64,000 nt of DNA from Paractinoplanes pyxinae (GCF_026626335.1 NZ_JAPNTZ010000005.1:434001-498000), one strand, 5' to 3'. Numbered from the stretch's first letter, positions 35,081-44,259 are shown. Numbers and translations: made by a program. The notes: a model not told the origin generated them from the sequence alone.

Positions 35081-35491
35081 TCACTGCGGGACGACCACGT
35101 CGATCATCCAGGGGACGCCGAACTTGTCGGTGAGCTGGCCGTAGAGGTCGCCCCACATCTGCTTCTCGAACGGCAGCTGGACCGTGCCGCCGTCGGCCAG
35201 CTTCTCCCACACCTCTTCCAGCCCCTCGCCGGGATCGCCGCTGAGGCTGACCGTGATCGTGTTGCCGGGGTTGTGGGCCATGCCGGGCGCCGTGTCCGAC
35301 GCCATCAGCAAATAACCCTTCTCGCTGGTGAGCATCGCGTGCATGACCTTGTCGGCGATGGCCGGGTCGGGCGCGCCGAACTCGCCGAACGTGTTGACCC
35401 TCAGCTCGCCGCCGAAGATCGAGTGGTAGAACTCCATGGCCTCGCGGGCGTTGCCGTCGAAGGTCAGGTAGGGGTTGAGCTGAGACGCCAT
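35081..35491 (-). CDS. VOC family (PhnB-like) protein
   Basis: This 136-residue vicinal-oxygen-chelate protein of the PhnB type has LNPYLTFDGNAREAMEFYHS, FGGELRVNTFGEF, GNTITVSLSGDP and a final DKFGVPWMIDVVVPQ. GGGAG upstream supports ATG 35491. The metal and substrate are unknown; many relatives are annotated as glyoxalase/bleomycin-resistance-like without proof. Confidence 0.88.
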   Translation of the reverse strand: MASQLNPYLTFDGNAREAMEFYHSIFGGELRVNTFGEFGAPDPAIADKVMHAMLTSEKGYLLMASDTAPGMAHNPGNTITVSLSGDPGEGLEEVWEKLADGGTVQLPFEKQMWGDLYGQLTDKFGVPWMIDVVVPQ

Positions 35492-35598
35492 CACAGACTC
35501 CCTTGGCTGCTGCCACGACTGCTGCTGCTGAACGACCCCGACGCTAGACCCGCCCTCCGACATTTTTGAGCCCCTGGCGAGAACGCACCCGAAAAGCT

Positions 35599-35634
35599 GG
35601 CCCGCATCCCGGTCGAAACCGACGAATGCGGGCC
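35599..35634 (-). terminator. intrinsic terminator of ppdK
   Basis: A 9-bp outer stem (GGCCCGCAT/ATGCGGGCC) encloses a second CGGT/ACCG stem with GAAA-like loop. On the minus strand it is followed by AGCTTTTC. It begins ten bases after the ppdK stop. Confidence 0.7.
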
Positions 35635-35643
35635 GGGAACACC

Positions 35644-38334
35644 TCAGCGGTGGTCGGAGCCGGCCGACTCCACCGCCGCCCGACCGGCCTCCAGGCGCGC
35701 GATCGGCACCCGGAACGGCGAGCACGACACGTAGTCCAGCCCCACCTCGTGGAAGAAGTGCACGGACTCCGGGTCGCCGCCGTGCTCGCCGCACACGCCG
35801 AGCTTCAGCCCGGGCCGGGTGGCCCGTCCCTCCTCGCCGGCGATCCGGACCAGCCGCCCCACGCCGTCCCGGTCGATCGACTCGAACGGCGAGATGCCGA
35901 AGATGCCCAGCTCGAGGTAGCGCCAGAAGAACGCGCCCTCCACGTCGTCGCGGCTGAAGCCCCACGCCATCTGGGTCAGGTCGTTGGTGCCGAACGAGAA
36001 GAACTCGGCCGCCTCGGCGATCTGGCCGGCGGTCAGCGCCGCGCGCGGCACCTCGATCATCGTGCCGATCAGCACCTCGACGCCCGAGTCGCCGACCACC
36101 TCGGCGATGATCCGCTCGGCCTCGTGGCGGACGGTCTCGAGCTCCTGCACCGCCCCGACCAGCGGAACCATGATCTCGGGCTTGGGCCGGCCACCCTCGG
36201 CGGCCAGCGCCACCGCCGCCTCGGCGATCGCCCGCACCTGCATGCCGAACAGACCGGGAATCACCAGGCCCAGTCGCACGCCGCGCAGGCCGAGCATCGG
36301 GTTCGACTCGTGCATGCGCCGCACGGCGGCCAGCATCCGCTCGTCGCGTTCGGCCTCCTCGCCCGACGAGCCGCGTTCCTTGGCCACCGCCACCTGCACC
36401 GCCAGCTCCTCGAGAGACGGCAGGAACTCGTGCAGCGGCGGGTCGATCAGCCGCACGGTGACCGGCAGCCCGTTCATCTCGCGGAAGATCTCGAGGAAGT
36501 CGGCCCGCTGCAACGGCTGCAGCGCGGCCAGGGCGTCGTCGCGCTCGGTCTTGTTGTGGGCCAGGATGAGCCGTTCCACCAGCTCGCGCCGGTCGCCCAG
36601 GAACATGTGCTCGGTGCGGCAGAGCCCGATCCCCTGCGCCCCGAAGCGCCGGGCCCGGGCCGCGTCCGGGCCGGTGTCGGCGTTCGTGCGCACCCGCAGC
36701 CGGGCGCGCTCGTCGGCGTGGGTCATCAGCTGGTGCACGGCGGCGACCAGCGGCTCGTTGGCCAGCGCGGGGTCGAGGTCGCCCTCGAAGTACTGCACCA
36801 CTTCGGACGGCCGCACCGGCACCTCGCCCAGGTAGACCCGGCCGGTGGTGCCGTCGATCGAGATGACGTCGCCCTCGTGCACGACCTGGCCGTGGACCGT
36901 GAACTGGTCGCGGCCCACCTCGACCTGGTCGGCGCCGCAGACGCAGGTCTTGCCCATGCCGCGGGCGACGACGGCCGCGTGCGACGTCTTGCCGCCGCGG
37001 GCGGTGAGGATGCCCTGCGCGGCGATCATGCCGGGCAGGTCGTCCGGGTTGGTCTCCCGGCGTACGAGAATCACCGACCGGCCCTCGCCCGCGAGAGCGA
37101 CCGCCTGGGCCGAGGTGAAAACCACTTCCCCGTACGCGGCACCGGGCGAAGCGCCGACGCCGCGCGTCAGAGCCGTCGGGTCACCGGAGAGGTCGAACCG
37201 CGGGAACATCAGCTGGGCCAGCTGGGCCCCGCTGACCCGGGTCACCGCCTCGTCGAGGTCGATCATGCCCTCCTCGACCAGCTGCGCGGCGATGGTGAAG
37301 GCGGCCGCGGCGGTGCGCTTGCCGACGCGGGTCTGCAGCATCCACAGCTTGCCGCGCTCGATCGTGAACTCGATGTCGCACAGGTCGTGGTAGTGCCCCT
37401 CGAGCGTGGCCATGATCTGCAGCAGCTCGTCGTACGACTTCTTGTCGATCTTCTCGAGGTCGGCCAGGGGAAGCGTGTTACGGATGCCGGCCACCACGTC
37501 CTCGCCCTGCGCGTTCTGCAGGTAGTCGCCGTAGATGCCGCTCTCGCCGGTGGCCGGGTCGCGGGTGAAGGCGACGCCCGTACCGGAATCGGGCCCGAGG
37601 TTGCCGAAGACCATCGCGACCACGTTGACGGCGGTGCCGAGGTCGGCCGGGATGCGTTCCTGCCGCCGGTAGAGCACCGCGCGGTCGGCGTTCCACGACC
37701 GGAAAACCGCCTCGACGGCCTGGTCGAGCTGCTGCCGCGGATCTTGCGGGAATTCGTGGCCGACGTGCTTGGAAAAGACTTTCTTGTACGCCGCCACGAG
37801 CGATTTGAGATCGTCGGAGTCCAATTGCACGTCGTCCCGGACGCCCTTGGCTTGTTTGGCCTTGTGCAGAGCGTCCTCGAACTCTTCGCCCGGCACGTCG
37901 CACACGGTCTTGCCGAACATCTGGATCAGCCGGCGGTAGGAATCCCAGGCGAACCGGTCGTTGCCCCCGGCCTGGCGCGACAGGCCGGCCACCGACTCGT
38001 CGTTGAGCCCGACGTTGAGGACGGTCTCCATCATGCCGGGCATCGAGAACTTGGCCCCCGAGCGCACGCTGACCAGCAACGGGTCGGCCGCGTCGCCGAG
38101 CCGCCGGCCCATCGCGGACTCGAGCGCGGCGAGATGCCGGTCGATCTCGTCGTCGAGCCCGTCGACGTGCGAGCCCTCGGCCAGGAAGCGCTGGCAGGCC
38201 TCGGTGGTGATGGTGAAGCCGGCCGGAACCGGCAGGCCGAGATTGGTCATCTCCGCGAGATTGGCGCCCTTGCCCCCGAGAAGGTCCTTCAGGTCTTTGT
38301 TGCCCTCGGCGAAGTCGTAGACGTACTTTGCCAT
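35644..38334 (-). CDS. ppdK: pyruvate, phosphate dikinase
   Basis: This 896-residue enzyme interconverts pyruvate, ATP and phosphate with phosphoenolpyruvate, AMP and pyrophosphate. ATG 38334 (MAKYVYDFAEGNKDLKDLLG) has GGAGGTGG eight bases upstream. It has the ATP-grasp N-terminal part (GGKGANLAEMTNLGLPVPAG, FSMPGMMETVLNVGLND), the phosphohistidine region (TARGGKTSHAAVVARGMGKT, where most homologues have GGMTSHA) and the PEP-binding barrel with IGLCRTEHMF, FGTNDLTQM and the Cys of GVCGEHGGDP. No PPDK regulatory protein is adjacent. The length is canonical. Confidence 0.96.
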   Translation of the reverse strand: MAKYVYDFAEGNKDLKDLLGGKGANLAEMTNLGLPVPAGFTITTEACQRFLAEGSHVDGLDDEIDRHLAALESAMGRRLGDAADPLLVSVRSGAKFSMPGMMETVLNVGLNDESVAGLSRQAGGNDRFAWDSYRRLIQMFGKTVCDVPGEEFEDALHKAKQAKGVRDDVQLDSDDLKSLVAAYKKVFSKHVGHEFPQDPRQQLDQAVEAVFRSWNADRAVLYRRQERIPADLGTAVNVVAMVFGNLGPDSGTGVAFTRDPATGESGIYGDYLQNAQGEDVVAGIRNTLPLADLEKIDKKSYDELLQIMATLEGHYHDLCDIEFTIERGKLWMLQTRVGKRTAAAAFTIAAQLVEEGMIDLDEAVTRVSGAQLAQLMFPRFDLSGDPTALTRGVGASPGAAYGEVVFTSAQAVALAGEGRSVILVRRETNPDDLPGMIAAQGILTARGGKTSHAAVVARGMGKTCVCGADQVEVGRDQFTVHGQVVHEGDVISIDGTTGRVYLGEVPVRPSEVVQYFEGDLDPALANEPLVAAVHQLMTHADERARLRVRTNADTGPDAARARRFGAQGIGLCRTEHMFLGDRRELVERLILAHNKTERDDALAALQPLQRADFLEIFREMNGLPVTVRLIDPPLHEFLPSLEELAVQVAVAKERGSSGEEAERDERMLAAVRRMHESNPMLGLRGVRLGLVIPGLFGMQVRAIAEAAVALAAEGGRPKPEIMVPLVGAVQELETVRHEAERIIAEVVGDSGVEVLIGTMIEVPRAALTAGQIAEAAEFFSFGTNDLTQMAWGFSRDDVEGAFFWRYLELGIFGISPFESIDRDGVGRLVRIAGEEGRATRPGLKLGVCGEHGGDPESVHFFHEVGLDYVSCSPFRVPIARLEAGRAAVESAGSDHR

Positions 38335-38515
38335 CGCCAGCCACCTCCGGTTTTGATTCCTCGGCCGTACTGGTTTCTGCCCCAAGGTTCGTAAGGCTAA
38401 GCAGAGAAGTACTGAATAGTTAACAGTCCCGTGGGGTTTTCCACAGCGGTTCGTCACCCCCTGTTCGGTAAGCGCTTTCTCCGCGCAGTTCCGCGCAGCG
38501 GAACGGTCGAGTAGC

Positions 38516-38992
38516 GTGGCCGCGGTGGAGGGACTGCGACGGCGTTGCGAGAAGAAGCTGCGTGGCCTGCGTGTGCCCGACCCCTTCGACCTCGACCAGT
38601 TCTGCGACGAGATCGCCGCCCGCCGCGGCCGCCCGCTGATCCGCCGGCCGGTGCCCGGGCTCAGCGCCGAGGCGCCCTGCGGGTTGTGGATCGGCACCGA
38701 GCGGGCCGACCACGTCTTCTTCGACCCCGGCACGTCGCCGCTGCACGCCGAGCACATCGTGCTGCACGAGCTGTCGCACATCCTCTGCGGACACTCCGGC
38801 GCCGACGCCGCGATCGAGCGGCTCTTCCCCGACCTCGAGCCGACCGCCGTGCGGCGCATGCTGGGCCGGGTCGGCTACACGGACGCGCAGGAAAGGGAGG
38901 CCGAGATGATGGCCTCGCTCATCCGCGGCCGGTCCTCCCGCGGGCCGCGCACGACGCTGGGACGGGTCGCGGACGCGCTGGGCTTCGAATGA
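38516..38992 (+). CDS. ImmA/IrrE family metallopeptidase
   Basis: This 158-residue protein carries the zinc-protease signature HIVLHELSHILCGH (HELSH with a third ligand downstream, residues ~80-93) within the ImmA/IrrE fold: FDLDQFCDEIAARRGRPLIR before it and QEREAEMMASLIRGR after it. Such peptidases cleave repressors; the XRE-type regulator encoded 1 kb away on the other strand is an obvious candidate substrate. GTG 38516 or GTG 38525 may start it. Its stop overlaps the ATG of the next gene (ATGA). Confidence 0.88.
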   Translation: MAAVEGLRRRCEKKLRGLRVPDPFDLDQFCDEIAARRGRPLIRRPVPGLSAEAPCGLWIGTERADHVFFDPGTSPLHAEHIVLHELSHILCGHSGADAAIERLFPDLEPTAVRRMLGRVGYTDAQEREAEMMASLIRGRSSRGPRTTLGRVADALGFE

Positions 38993-40062
38993 TCCTCGAC
39001 GTCGCGCTGCTGGTGCTGTTGTGGGGCGCGACGCTCATCCGGGTTCCGACCCTCTGGCGCGACCAGCGGCAGCGCGCGCTGTGGGCCGCCGTCTGCGCCA
39101 TCGCGCTGGCCAAGACGATGTCGTTCGGGCCGGTGGCCGAGCGGGTCGCCGTTCCGATCCTGCCGCACCTGCTCGGCGTCACGTCGGCGTACTTCCTGCT
39201 GCGCTTCATCGCATTGGTCACGCACACGGGCGTACGGGCCAGGCAGTTGACCTTGCTGGTGTCGGTGCTCGGGGCGCTGGTGGTGCTCGATGTGATCGCC
39301 GGCGGAATCGACACCGAGGCCGAACTGCTGGCCGGCGACCAGGGCTGGTCGGTGGTGGCGTACTGGGTGTTGCTCGAGGCCTATCTCGGCACTGTGCTCG
39401 TCACCGCGTCGGTGCTCTTCTGGCGGGTCAGCGGCGAGGCCCGATCATTGCTGCCCCGGTTCGGGCTGAGAGTGACGGCGGCGGGCACCGGGCTGGTGGC
39501 CTGCTATGCGGCGGTCAAGGGCGGCCTGATCCTGGCCCACAACCTGGGCGCGCACATCGCCTTCTCGACCGTCGAGCCGATCGGGCGCACCGTGCAGACG
39601 AGCGGTCTGATCCTGACCATCGCGGGACTGCTGGTGCCGGCCACGCGGCGGGCCCGTGCGGCGTACGCGGCCTATCGCTCTTTGCTCGTGCTGCGCCCGC
39701 TCTGGAAGGCCATGCGGGACGCCTTTCCGGAGGTGATCCTTTTCACGCCGCGGCGCGCGGTGATCGAGCTGGCCGGCGTCGACGATGTGCACCTGCGGTT
39801 GTATCGCCGGGTCATCGAGATCCGCGACGGCATGCTCGCCCTGCGCCCGTACGCGGCACCGCACGGGCCTTCGCCGGATGAGGAAGCCGTCGCCATCGTC
39901 GAGGCGCTGCAGCGCCGGGCGGCCACAACGCCGCTGGCCACGCCCGGGTCGTGGGCGCCGGTCGGCCCGACGATGGCCGACGAGGTGGCCTGGCTCAGCC
40001 GGGTGAGCCGCGGTCTCGCAGGCCCTTCTCGGACTCCCACACCCTCTGGATCAGCTCGCTGA
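38989..40062 (+). CDS. MAB_1171c-type (DUF6545) integral membrane protein
   Basis: This 357-residue protein begins with about seven membrane spans (MILDVALLVLLWGATLIRV to LILTIAGLLVPAT) and continues with a soluble ~110-residue C-terminal domain (LVLRPLWKAMRDAFPEVILF, LRLYRRVIEIRDGMLALRPY). This architecture, next to ImmA/IrrE and XRE genes, is that of the actinobacterial MAB_1171c-type putative transporters, whose role is unknown. The C-terminal ~70 bases overlap the 3' end of the convergent XRE gene. Confidence 0.8.
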   Translation: MILDVALLVLLWGATLIRVPTLWRDQRQRALWAAVCAIALAKTMSFGPVAERVAVPILPHLLGVTSAYFLLRFIALVTHTGVRARQLTLLVSVLGALVVLDVIAGGIDTEAELLAGDQGWSVVAYWVLLEAYLGTVLVTASVLFWRVSGEARSLLPRFGLRVTAAGTGLVACYAAVKGGLILAHNLGAHIAFSTVEPIGRTVQTSGLILTIAGLLVPATRRARAAYAAYRSLLVLRPLWKAMRDAFPEVILFTPRRAVIELAGVDDVHLRLYRRVIEIRDGMLALRPYAAPHGPSPDEEAVAIVEALQRRAATTPLATPGSWAPVGPTMADEVAWLSRVSRGLAGPSRTPTPSGSAR

Positions 40063-40405
40063 TCGTGTCCCGGCCGCGCGGCGAGACGTCGGCCGCGCGC
40101 AGGGCGAGCTCGGTGACCCCGGCGTCGCGGATGGTCCGCAGCAGGTCGAGCTGCGAGTCGATGCGGACCGTCTGTTCGTCGTCCACGAAATAGGACACGG
40201 GCACGCCGAAGTAGGTGGCCAGCGCGGTCAGATGCTGGATCGTCGGATTGTCGCGCCGGCCGGTGCGCAGCTGCCAGATGTACGTGTGTGAGATCGACAC
40301 GTTTTGGTCGTTGCGGACGGCCTCAGCCACGGCCATGTAACTCGGCTCGGGCCGCAGCTGTTTGAACAGCCTGTCCAGGCGTCCGGAGATAGAGAAGGCG
40401 CCCAC
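39995..40405 (-). CDS. XRE-family regulator
   Basis: This is a 136-residue helix-turn-helix protein: FKQLRPEPSYMAVAEAVRND, VSISHTYIWQLRTGRRDNPT (recognition helix) and LTALATYFGVPVSYFVDDEQ, the usual XRE domain ending, then an extra C-terminal helical part (LLRTIRDAGVTELALRAADV). The GTG start has GGAGG seven bases upstream. It overlaps the membrane-protein gene tail to tail by 68 bases and is divergent from the P450, which it may control. Confidence 0.88.
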   Translation of the reverse strand: MGAFSISGRLDRLFKQLRPEPSYMAVAEAVRNDQNVSISHTYIWQLRTGRRDNPTIQHLTALATYFGVPVSYFVDDEQTVRIDSQLDLLRTIRDAGVTELALRAADVSPRGRDTISELIQRVWESEKGLRDRGSPG

Positions 40406-40574
40406 CCACGCCTCCCTCCCCCTAGGTCACCACGCAGCCTACGACGCCATGAGCAGGGACGCGAGCCTCTCGTCCATGCACATCCCCCGATGCAGGCGCC
40501 ATAAACTGACGTTGACGGACCGGATGAAGCCTAGAACACGGCCACCACCCGCTCAAGGGCTGCGCAAACTCACC

Positions 40575-40603
40575 TTGTATTGCTCGCAGTCGCGAACTTG
40601 TAT
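40575..40603 (+). promoter_or_regulatory. candidate promoter of the P450 gene
   Basis: TTGTAT at 40575-40580 and TTGTAT at 40598-40603 are separated by exactly 17 bases, fitting -35/-10 spacing, although the second is a poor -10. A start point about seven bases on would put the GTG at 40614 near the 5' end, i.e. a nearly leaderless message. The remaining 40406-40574 shows no gene. Confidence 0.35.
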
Positions 40604-40613
40604 CGTCGGAGTC

Positions 40614-41825
40614 GTGGCGAGCATTGTGGAAAGTCGCGAAGTTTCGACACTGTTGGATGAGCTCACCACGATGGTGGGACGTGAAGATCCGTACGGCCAC
40701 TACACGAAGCTCCGCGAGGCAGGCGCAGTGCTGCGCGCCGCGGACGGCACCCTGATCGTGACCCGCTTCGCCGAATGCCAGTCCGTCTCCCGCGATCACA
40801 AGCTCGGCAAGATGCCGGTCGAGCTGCTGCCCGAGGCCGGCCTGGCCGACTGGGCCGAACACCCGGCGCTCTACGGCTACTTCACCAGCCTGCTCGGCAT
40901 CAACCCGCCCGACCACACCCGGCTGCGGCGGCTGGTCAGCTCCAGCTTCACCGTCCGCCGGGTCGAGCAGCTGCGCCCGGCGACCACCCGCATGATCGAC
41001 ACCATGATCGAGGCGATGGCCGCCGCGGGCACCGCCGACTTCGTCTCCGCGTTCGCGTTTCCCCTGCCCTGCAACGTGATCAGCGAGTTGCTGGGCATCC
41101 CCGACGCCGACCGCGCCCAGTTCCAGCACCTGGTGCAGGACTGGTCGGCCGTGCTCGACGAGGTCACGCCCGAGGTGCTGCTGAAGGCCGACCCGGCGGC
41201 CAAGGCGGTCCGCGACTACCTGCGTGATCTGGCCGCGGAGAGGCGGCGGCACCCGCGCGGCGACCTGATGAGCGCCATGGTCGAGCACGAGGAGGCGGGC
41301 GACAAGCTCACCGCCGACGAGTTGCTGACGATGGCCGGGCTGCTGTTCGCGGCCGGGTTCGAGACGACGACCAACCTGCTGTCCAACGGGCTGGCGGCGC
41401 TGCTCGACCACCCGGAGCAACGGCCGGCCCTGCTCGCCGATCCGGCCGCCGCGGTCGAAGAGCTTCTGCGCTTCGACTCGCCGGTGCAGAACATCGACCG
41501 TACGGTGCTGGAACCCACGACCGTGGCCGGGGTGCCGCTCGAACCGGGCCAGCGGATCGTGGCGTACACGGGGGCGGCCAACCGCGACCCGCGCCGGTTC
41601 ACCGATCCCGACCGGCTCGACCTGAACCGGGCCGACAACGCGTCGCTGTCGTTCGGCGGGGGCATCCACTACTGCCTGGGGGCGCCGATGGCCCGGCTCG
41701 AGGCGCAGATCGCCTTCCCGCGGCTGTTCGAGCGGCTGCCGGAGCTGCGACGGGAAGAGGGCGCCGAGCGGCGGGACAGCCTGACGATCCGCGGCTTCGA
41801 AATGCTGCCGGTGACGGCGAACTAG
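40614..41825 (+). CDS. cytochrome P450
   Basis: This is a 403-residue soluble bacterial P450. The heme loop is SFGGGIHYCLGAPMARLE (axial Cys about residue 353), the I-helix oxygen-binding segment is LLFAAGFETTTNLLSNG and the K-helix follows in AVEELLRFDSPVQ. The first Gly of the usual FGxGxHxCLG is present. GTG 40614 is chosen by length and absence of a better start; longer in-frame starts exist upstream. No ferredoxin or reductase gene is adjacent. The substrate is unknown. It may be controlled by the divergent XRE gene. Confidence 0.93.
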   Translation: MASIVESREVSTLLDELTTMVGREDPYGHYTKLREAGAVLRAADGTLIVTRFAECQSVSRDHKLGKMPVELLPEAGLADWAEHPALYGYFTSLLGINPPDHTRLRRLVSSSFTVRRVEQLRPATTRMIDTMIEAMAAAGTADFVSAFAFPLPCNVISELLGIPDADRAQFQHLVQDWSAVLDEVTPEVLLKADPAAKAVRDYLRDLAAERRRHPRGDLMSAMVEHEEAGDKLTADELLTMAGLLFAAGFETTTNLLSNGLAALLDHPEQRPALLADPAAAVEELLRFDSPVQNIDRTVLEPTTVAGVPLEPGQRIVAYTGAANRDPRRFTDPDRLDLNRADNASLSFGGGIHYCLGAPMARLEAQIAFPRLFERLPELRREEGAERRDSLTIRGFEMLPVTAN

Positions 41826-41840
41826 CCGGAGACAGTAAGA

Positions 41841-41880
41841 CGCCGCTGCGAATTCCACGGGGGAAGAACTCGCAACGGCG
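41841..41880. terminator. bidirectional hairpin between convergent genes
   Basis: CGCCGCTGCGAATTC and GAACTCGCAACGGCG pair at 13 of 15 positions across a 10-base loop. It lies between the P450 stop (41825) and the lipoprotein stop (41929). Confidence 0.6.
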
Positions 41881-41928
41881 CACTCGGAACATTAGACGAC
41901 AGCGGGCCGTCGTGTCTATCCCGTCCGG

Positions 41929-42624
41929 CTATCCGACACGTTGCACCACGGTGCCGACGAGCTTCTGCCAGTCGGCGTCGAAGTTGCTCGCGGCGCTCGC
42001 AGTGCCCAGGCGGTAGAGCGCGTACTGGTCCACCAGAACCACGTTTCGGCTGTTCAGGACGGCGACGGCGGTGTCGGCCAGACCCGGGTGAGCCTTCTCG
42101 TAGGTCTTGTGCCGGACCACCACGAAACCCTTCCACCCAGCCTCGTCCAACGTTTTGATCTCGACGGTTTCGGTGTACGCCGGTTCCGACTTCTGGTCGT
42201 TGACGGTGGCCGGCACCGACACCTTCGCCTGACAGCCGTCGGCCACCGCGCGCAACGCCGTCTGGGCCGCCGTCGCGAGCGTCGCGTCGCCGTAGACGAG
42301 CGCGGTCTGGTCGAGCGTCTGGGCGCCCTTCTGCCCCTCGTCCACGAAGGACGACGCCACGACCTCGCCGCCAGGCGGCACGCTCGGCGCGGCCGTCGTG
42401 CCACCGCAGAGGCTGACCAGCTTGCTCGGGTCGGGGCTCTGGGCCGGCGGTTGCCAGGTCGGCCCGATCTCGGCCGCCTGCAGGAACGCGCCGCGCATCG
42501 TGGTCACGTCGATCAGGCCGGTCGGCTCGGGCGCGGGCTCGTCGTCCGACGAGCATCCGGCCGCCGCGAGCAGGGCAAACACCGTCAAAGCGGCCAGCCT
42601 GGCAACTCTTGCGGTCACGAACAT
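41929..42624 (-). CDS. lipoprotein with PknH-sensor-like extracellular domain
   Basis: This is 231 residues with a lipoprotein signal (ALTVFALLAAAGC, lipobox Cys at about residue 24). The mature part contains paired cysteines (KLVSLCGG ... VADGCQAKV) and the pattern TALVYGDATLATAAQTALRA, GFVVVRHKTY, NVVLVDQYALYR, similar to the extracellular sensor domain of PknH-type kinases found in many actinobacterial lipoproteins. The function is unknown. Confidence 0.75.
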   Translation of the reverse strand: MFVTARVARLAALTVFALLAAAGCSSDDEPAPEPTGLIDVTTMRGAFLQAAEIGPTWQPPAQSPDPSKLVSLCGGTTAAPSVPPGGEVVASSFVDEGQKGAQTLDQTALVYGDATLATAAQTALRAVADGCQAKVSVPATVNDQKSEPAYTETVEIKTLDEAGWKGFVVVRHKTYEKAHPGLADTAVAVLNSRNVVLVDQYALYRLGTASAASNFDADWQKLVGTVVQRVG

Positions 42625-42766
42625 CGGGCCATCCTCCCAGACCGGCGCGCGGGGCCGGCGGCGATGCCGGAACTACTACGCACCGGCACAGAACGGAAGA
42701 CTCTCGGTGACGAATGTCGGACCCCCGGGTTAGGTTGTCGGCAGGGTCGGCTCCGAAGGAGGTCGC

Positions 42767-44215
42767 ATGGCGGACATCGATGCGCTCGCCCTCGCGCTGC
42801 GCGCCGAACTGGGCCCCGAGCAGGTCGTGACCGACCGGCAGACGCTCCGGACGTACGAGTGCGACGGCCTCGCCCACTACAAGGTCATTCCGGCCCTGGT
42901 CGTGCTGCCGCACACGGCCGCCCAGGTCGCCACCGTGGTCAAGGCCTGCGCCGCGGCCGGCGTGCCGTTCGTGGCCCGCGGCTCCGGCACGGGGCTGTCC
43001 GGCGGCGCCCTGCCCCACGCCGAGGGCGTCCTGATCGTCACGGCCCAGATGCGCCGCATCGTCGAGATCGCGCCGGCCGACGAGCGGGCCGTGGTCGAGC
43101 CGGGCGTGATCAACCTGCAGGTCACCCGGGCGGCCACCCCGCACGGCTACTACTACGCGCCCGACCCGTCGAGCCAGCAGATCTGCTCGATCGGCGGCAA
43201 CGTGGCCGAGAACTCGGGTGGCGCCCACTGCCTGAAGTACGGCTTCACCACCAACCACGTCACCGGCCTGCAGATCGTCACCCCCGACGGCGATCTGGTG
43301 CGCCTGGGCGGCCGGGCCCTCGACCCGCCGGGGTACGACCTGATCGGCGCGTTCGTCGGCTCCGAGGGCACGCTCGGCGTCGCCACCGAGGTGACCGTGC
43401 GGCTCACCCGGCTGCCCGAGTCGGTGCGCACGCTGCTGGCCGCGTTCACCAGCATCGACGCCGCCGGGGCGGCCACCTCGGCCATCATCGCGGCCGGCGT
43501 GGTGCCGGCGGCGATCGAGATGATGGACGCGCTCGCCATCGAGGCGGCCGAGGCCGCGGTCGCCTGCGGCTATCCGCCGGGCGCGGCGGCCGTGCTGGTG
43601 GTCGAGCTGGACGGCCCGTCGGCCGAGGTCGAGGCCCAGTTCGAGCAGGTCACCGCGCTGTGCACCAAGGAGGGCGCGTTCGAGATCCGCATCGCGGCCG
43701 ACGAGGCCGAGCGGGCCCTGTTCTGGAAGGGCCGCAAGTCCGCCTTCGCCGCGGTGGGCCGCATCAGCCCCGACTACATCGTGCAGGACGGCGTGATCCC
43801 GCGAACCGCCCTGCCCGAGGTGCTGCGGCGCATCAGCGAGGTGGCCGACTCCCACGGCGTCCGGGTGGCGAACGTCTTCCACGCGGGCGACGGCAACCTG
43901 CATCCGCTGGTGCTGTTCGACGCCCGGGTCGAGGGCGAGGCCGAACGGGCCGAGACGGTGTCCGGCGCCATCATCGACCTCTGCATCGAGTACGGCGGCT
44001 CGATCACCGGCGAGCACGGCGTCGGCATGGACAAGGCGAAGTACATGCCCCGCATGTTCGGCGACGACGACCTCGACACGATGCAGCTGGTGCGCTGCGC
44101 CTTCGACCCCGATCATCTGTCCAATCCGGGCAAGGTCTTCCCCACGCCCCGCCTGTGCGGCGAGCGGCCCGGCAGCAATCTGGCCGAGCGGTTCCCAGGT
44201 GTGGAGGTCTTCTGA
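42767..44215 (+). CDS. glcD: glycolate oxidase FAD-binding subunit GlcD
   Basis: This 482-residue FAD enzyme of the PCMH/BBE type has FVARGSGTGLSGGALPH (pyrophosphate loop), CSIGGNVAENSGGAHCLKYG, GSEGTLGVATEVTVRL, and the C-terminal VFHAGDGNLHPLVLFD and GSITGEHGVGMDK. It oxidises glycolate or D-lactate and passes electrons through GlcE and GlcF. ATG 42767 follows GAAGGAGGT. Its TGA overlaps the ATG of a 14-codon mini-ORF. Confidence 0.93.
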   Translation: MADIDALALALRAELGPEQVVTDRQTLRTYECDGLAHYKVIPALVVLPHTAAQVATVVKACAAAGVPFVARGSGTGLSGGALPHAEGVLIVTAQMRRIVEIAPADERAVVEPGVINLQVTRAATPHGYYYAPDPSSQQICSIGGNVAENSGGAHCLKYGFTTNHVTGLQIVTPDGDLVRLGGRALDPPGYDLIGAFVGSEGTLGVATEVTVRLTRLPESVRTLLAAFTSIDAAGAATSAIIAAGVVPAAIEMMDALAIEAAEAAVACGYPPGAAAVLVVELDGPSAEVEAQFEQVTALCTKEGAFEIRIAADEAERALFWKGRKSAFAAVGRISPDYIVQDGVIPRTALPEVLRRISEVADSHGVRVANVFHAGDGNLHPLVLFDARVEGEAERAETVSGAIIDLCIEYGGSITGEHGVGMDKAKYMPRMFGDDDLDTMQLVRCAFDPDHLSNPGKVFPTPRLCGERPGSNLAERFPGVEVF

Positions 44216-44259
44216 TGGCCGCGTTCGCCGCTGCTCGCGCCCGGGTGGGGGGCTTCTGA
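44215..44259 (+). CDS. 14-residue mini-ORF between glcD and glcE
   Basis: ATG at 44215 overlaps the glcD stop (TGATG), and its TGA at 44257 overlaps the glcE ATG in the same way, giving the peptide MAAFAAARARVGGF. The 23 bases at its end copy those at the glcD end (GAGGTCTTCTGATGGCCGCG versus GGGGGCTTCTGATGGCCGCG). It probably serves to relay ribosomes from glcD to glcE; a function for the peptide itself is doubtful. Confidence 0.5.
   Translation: MAAFAAARARVGGF

Noticed and set aside
35566..38394. 942-codon open frame on the plus strand opposite ppdK
   Set aside because: Its text is His/Arg/Val-rich with no domain signature and mirrors the ppdK codons; ppdK itself is a textbook match. It is a shadow of high-GC coding DNA.
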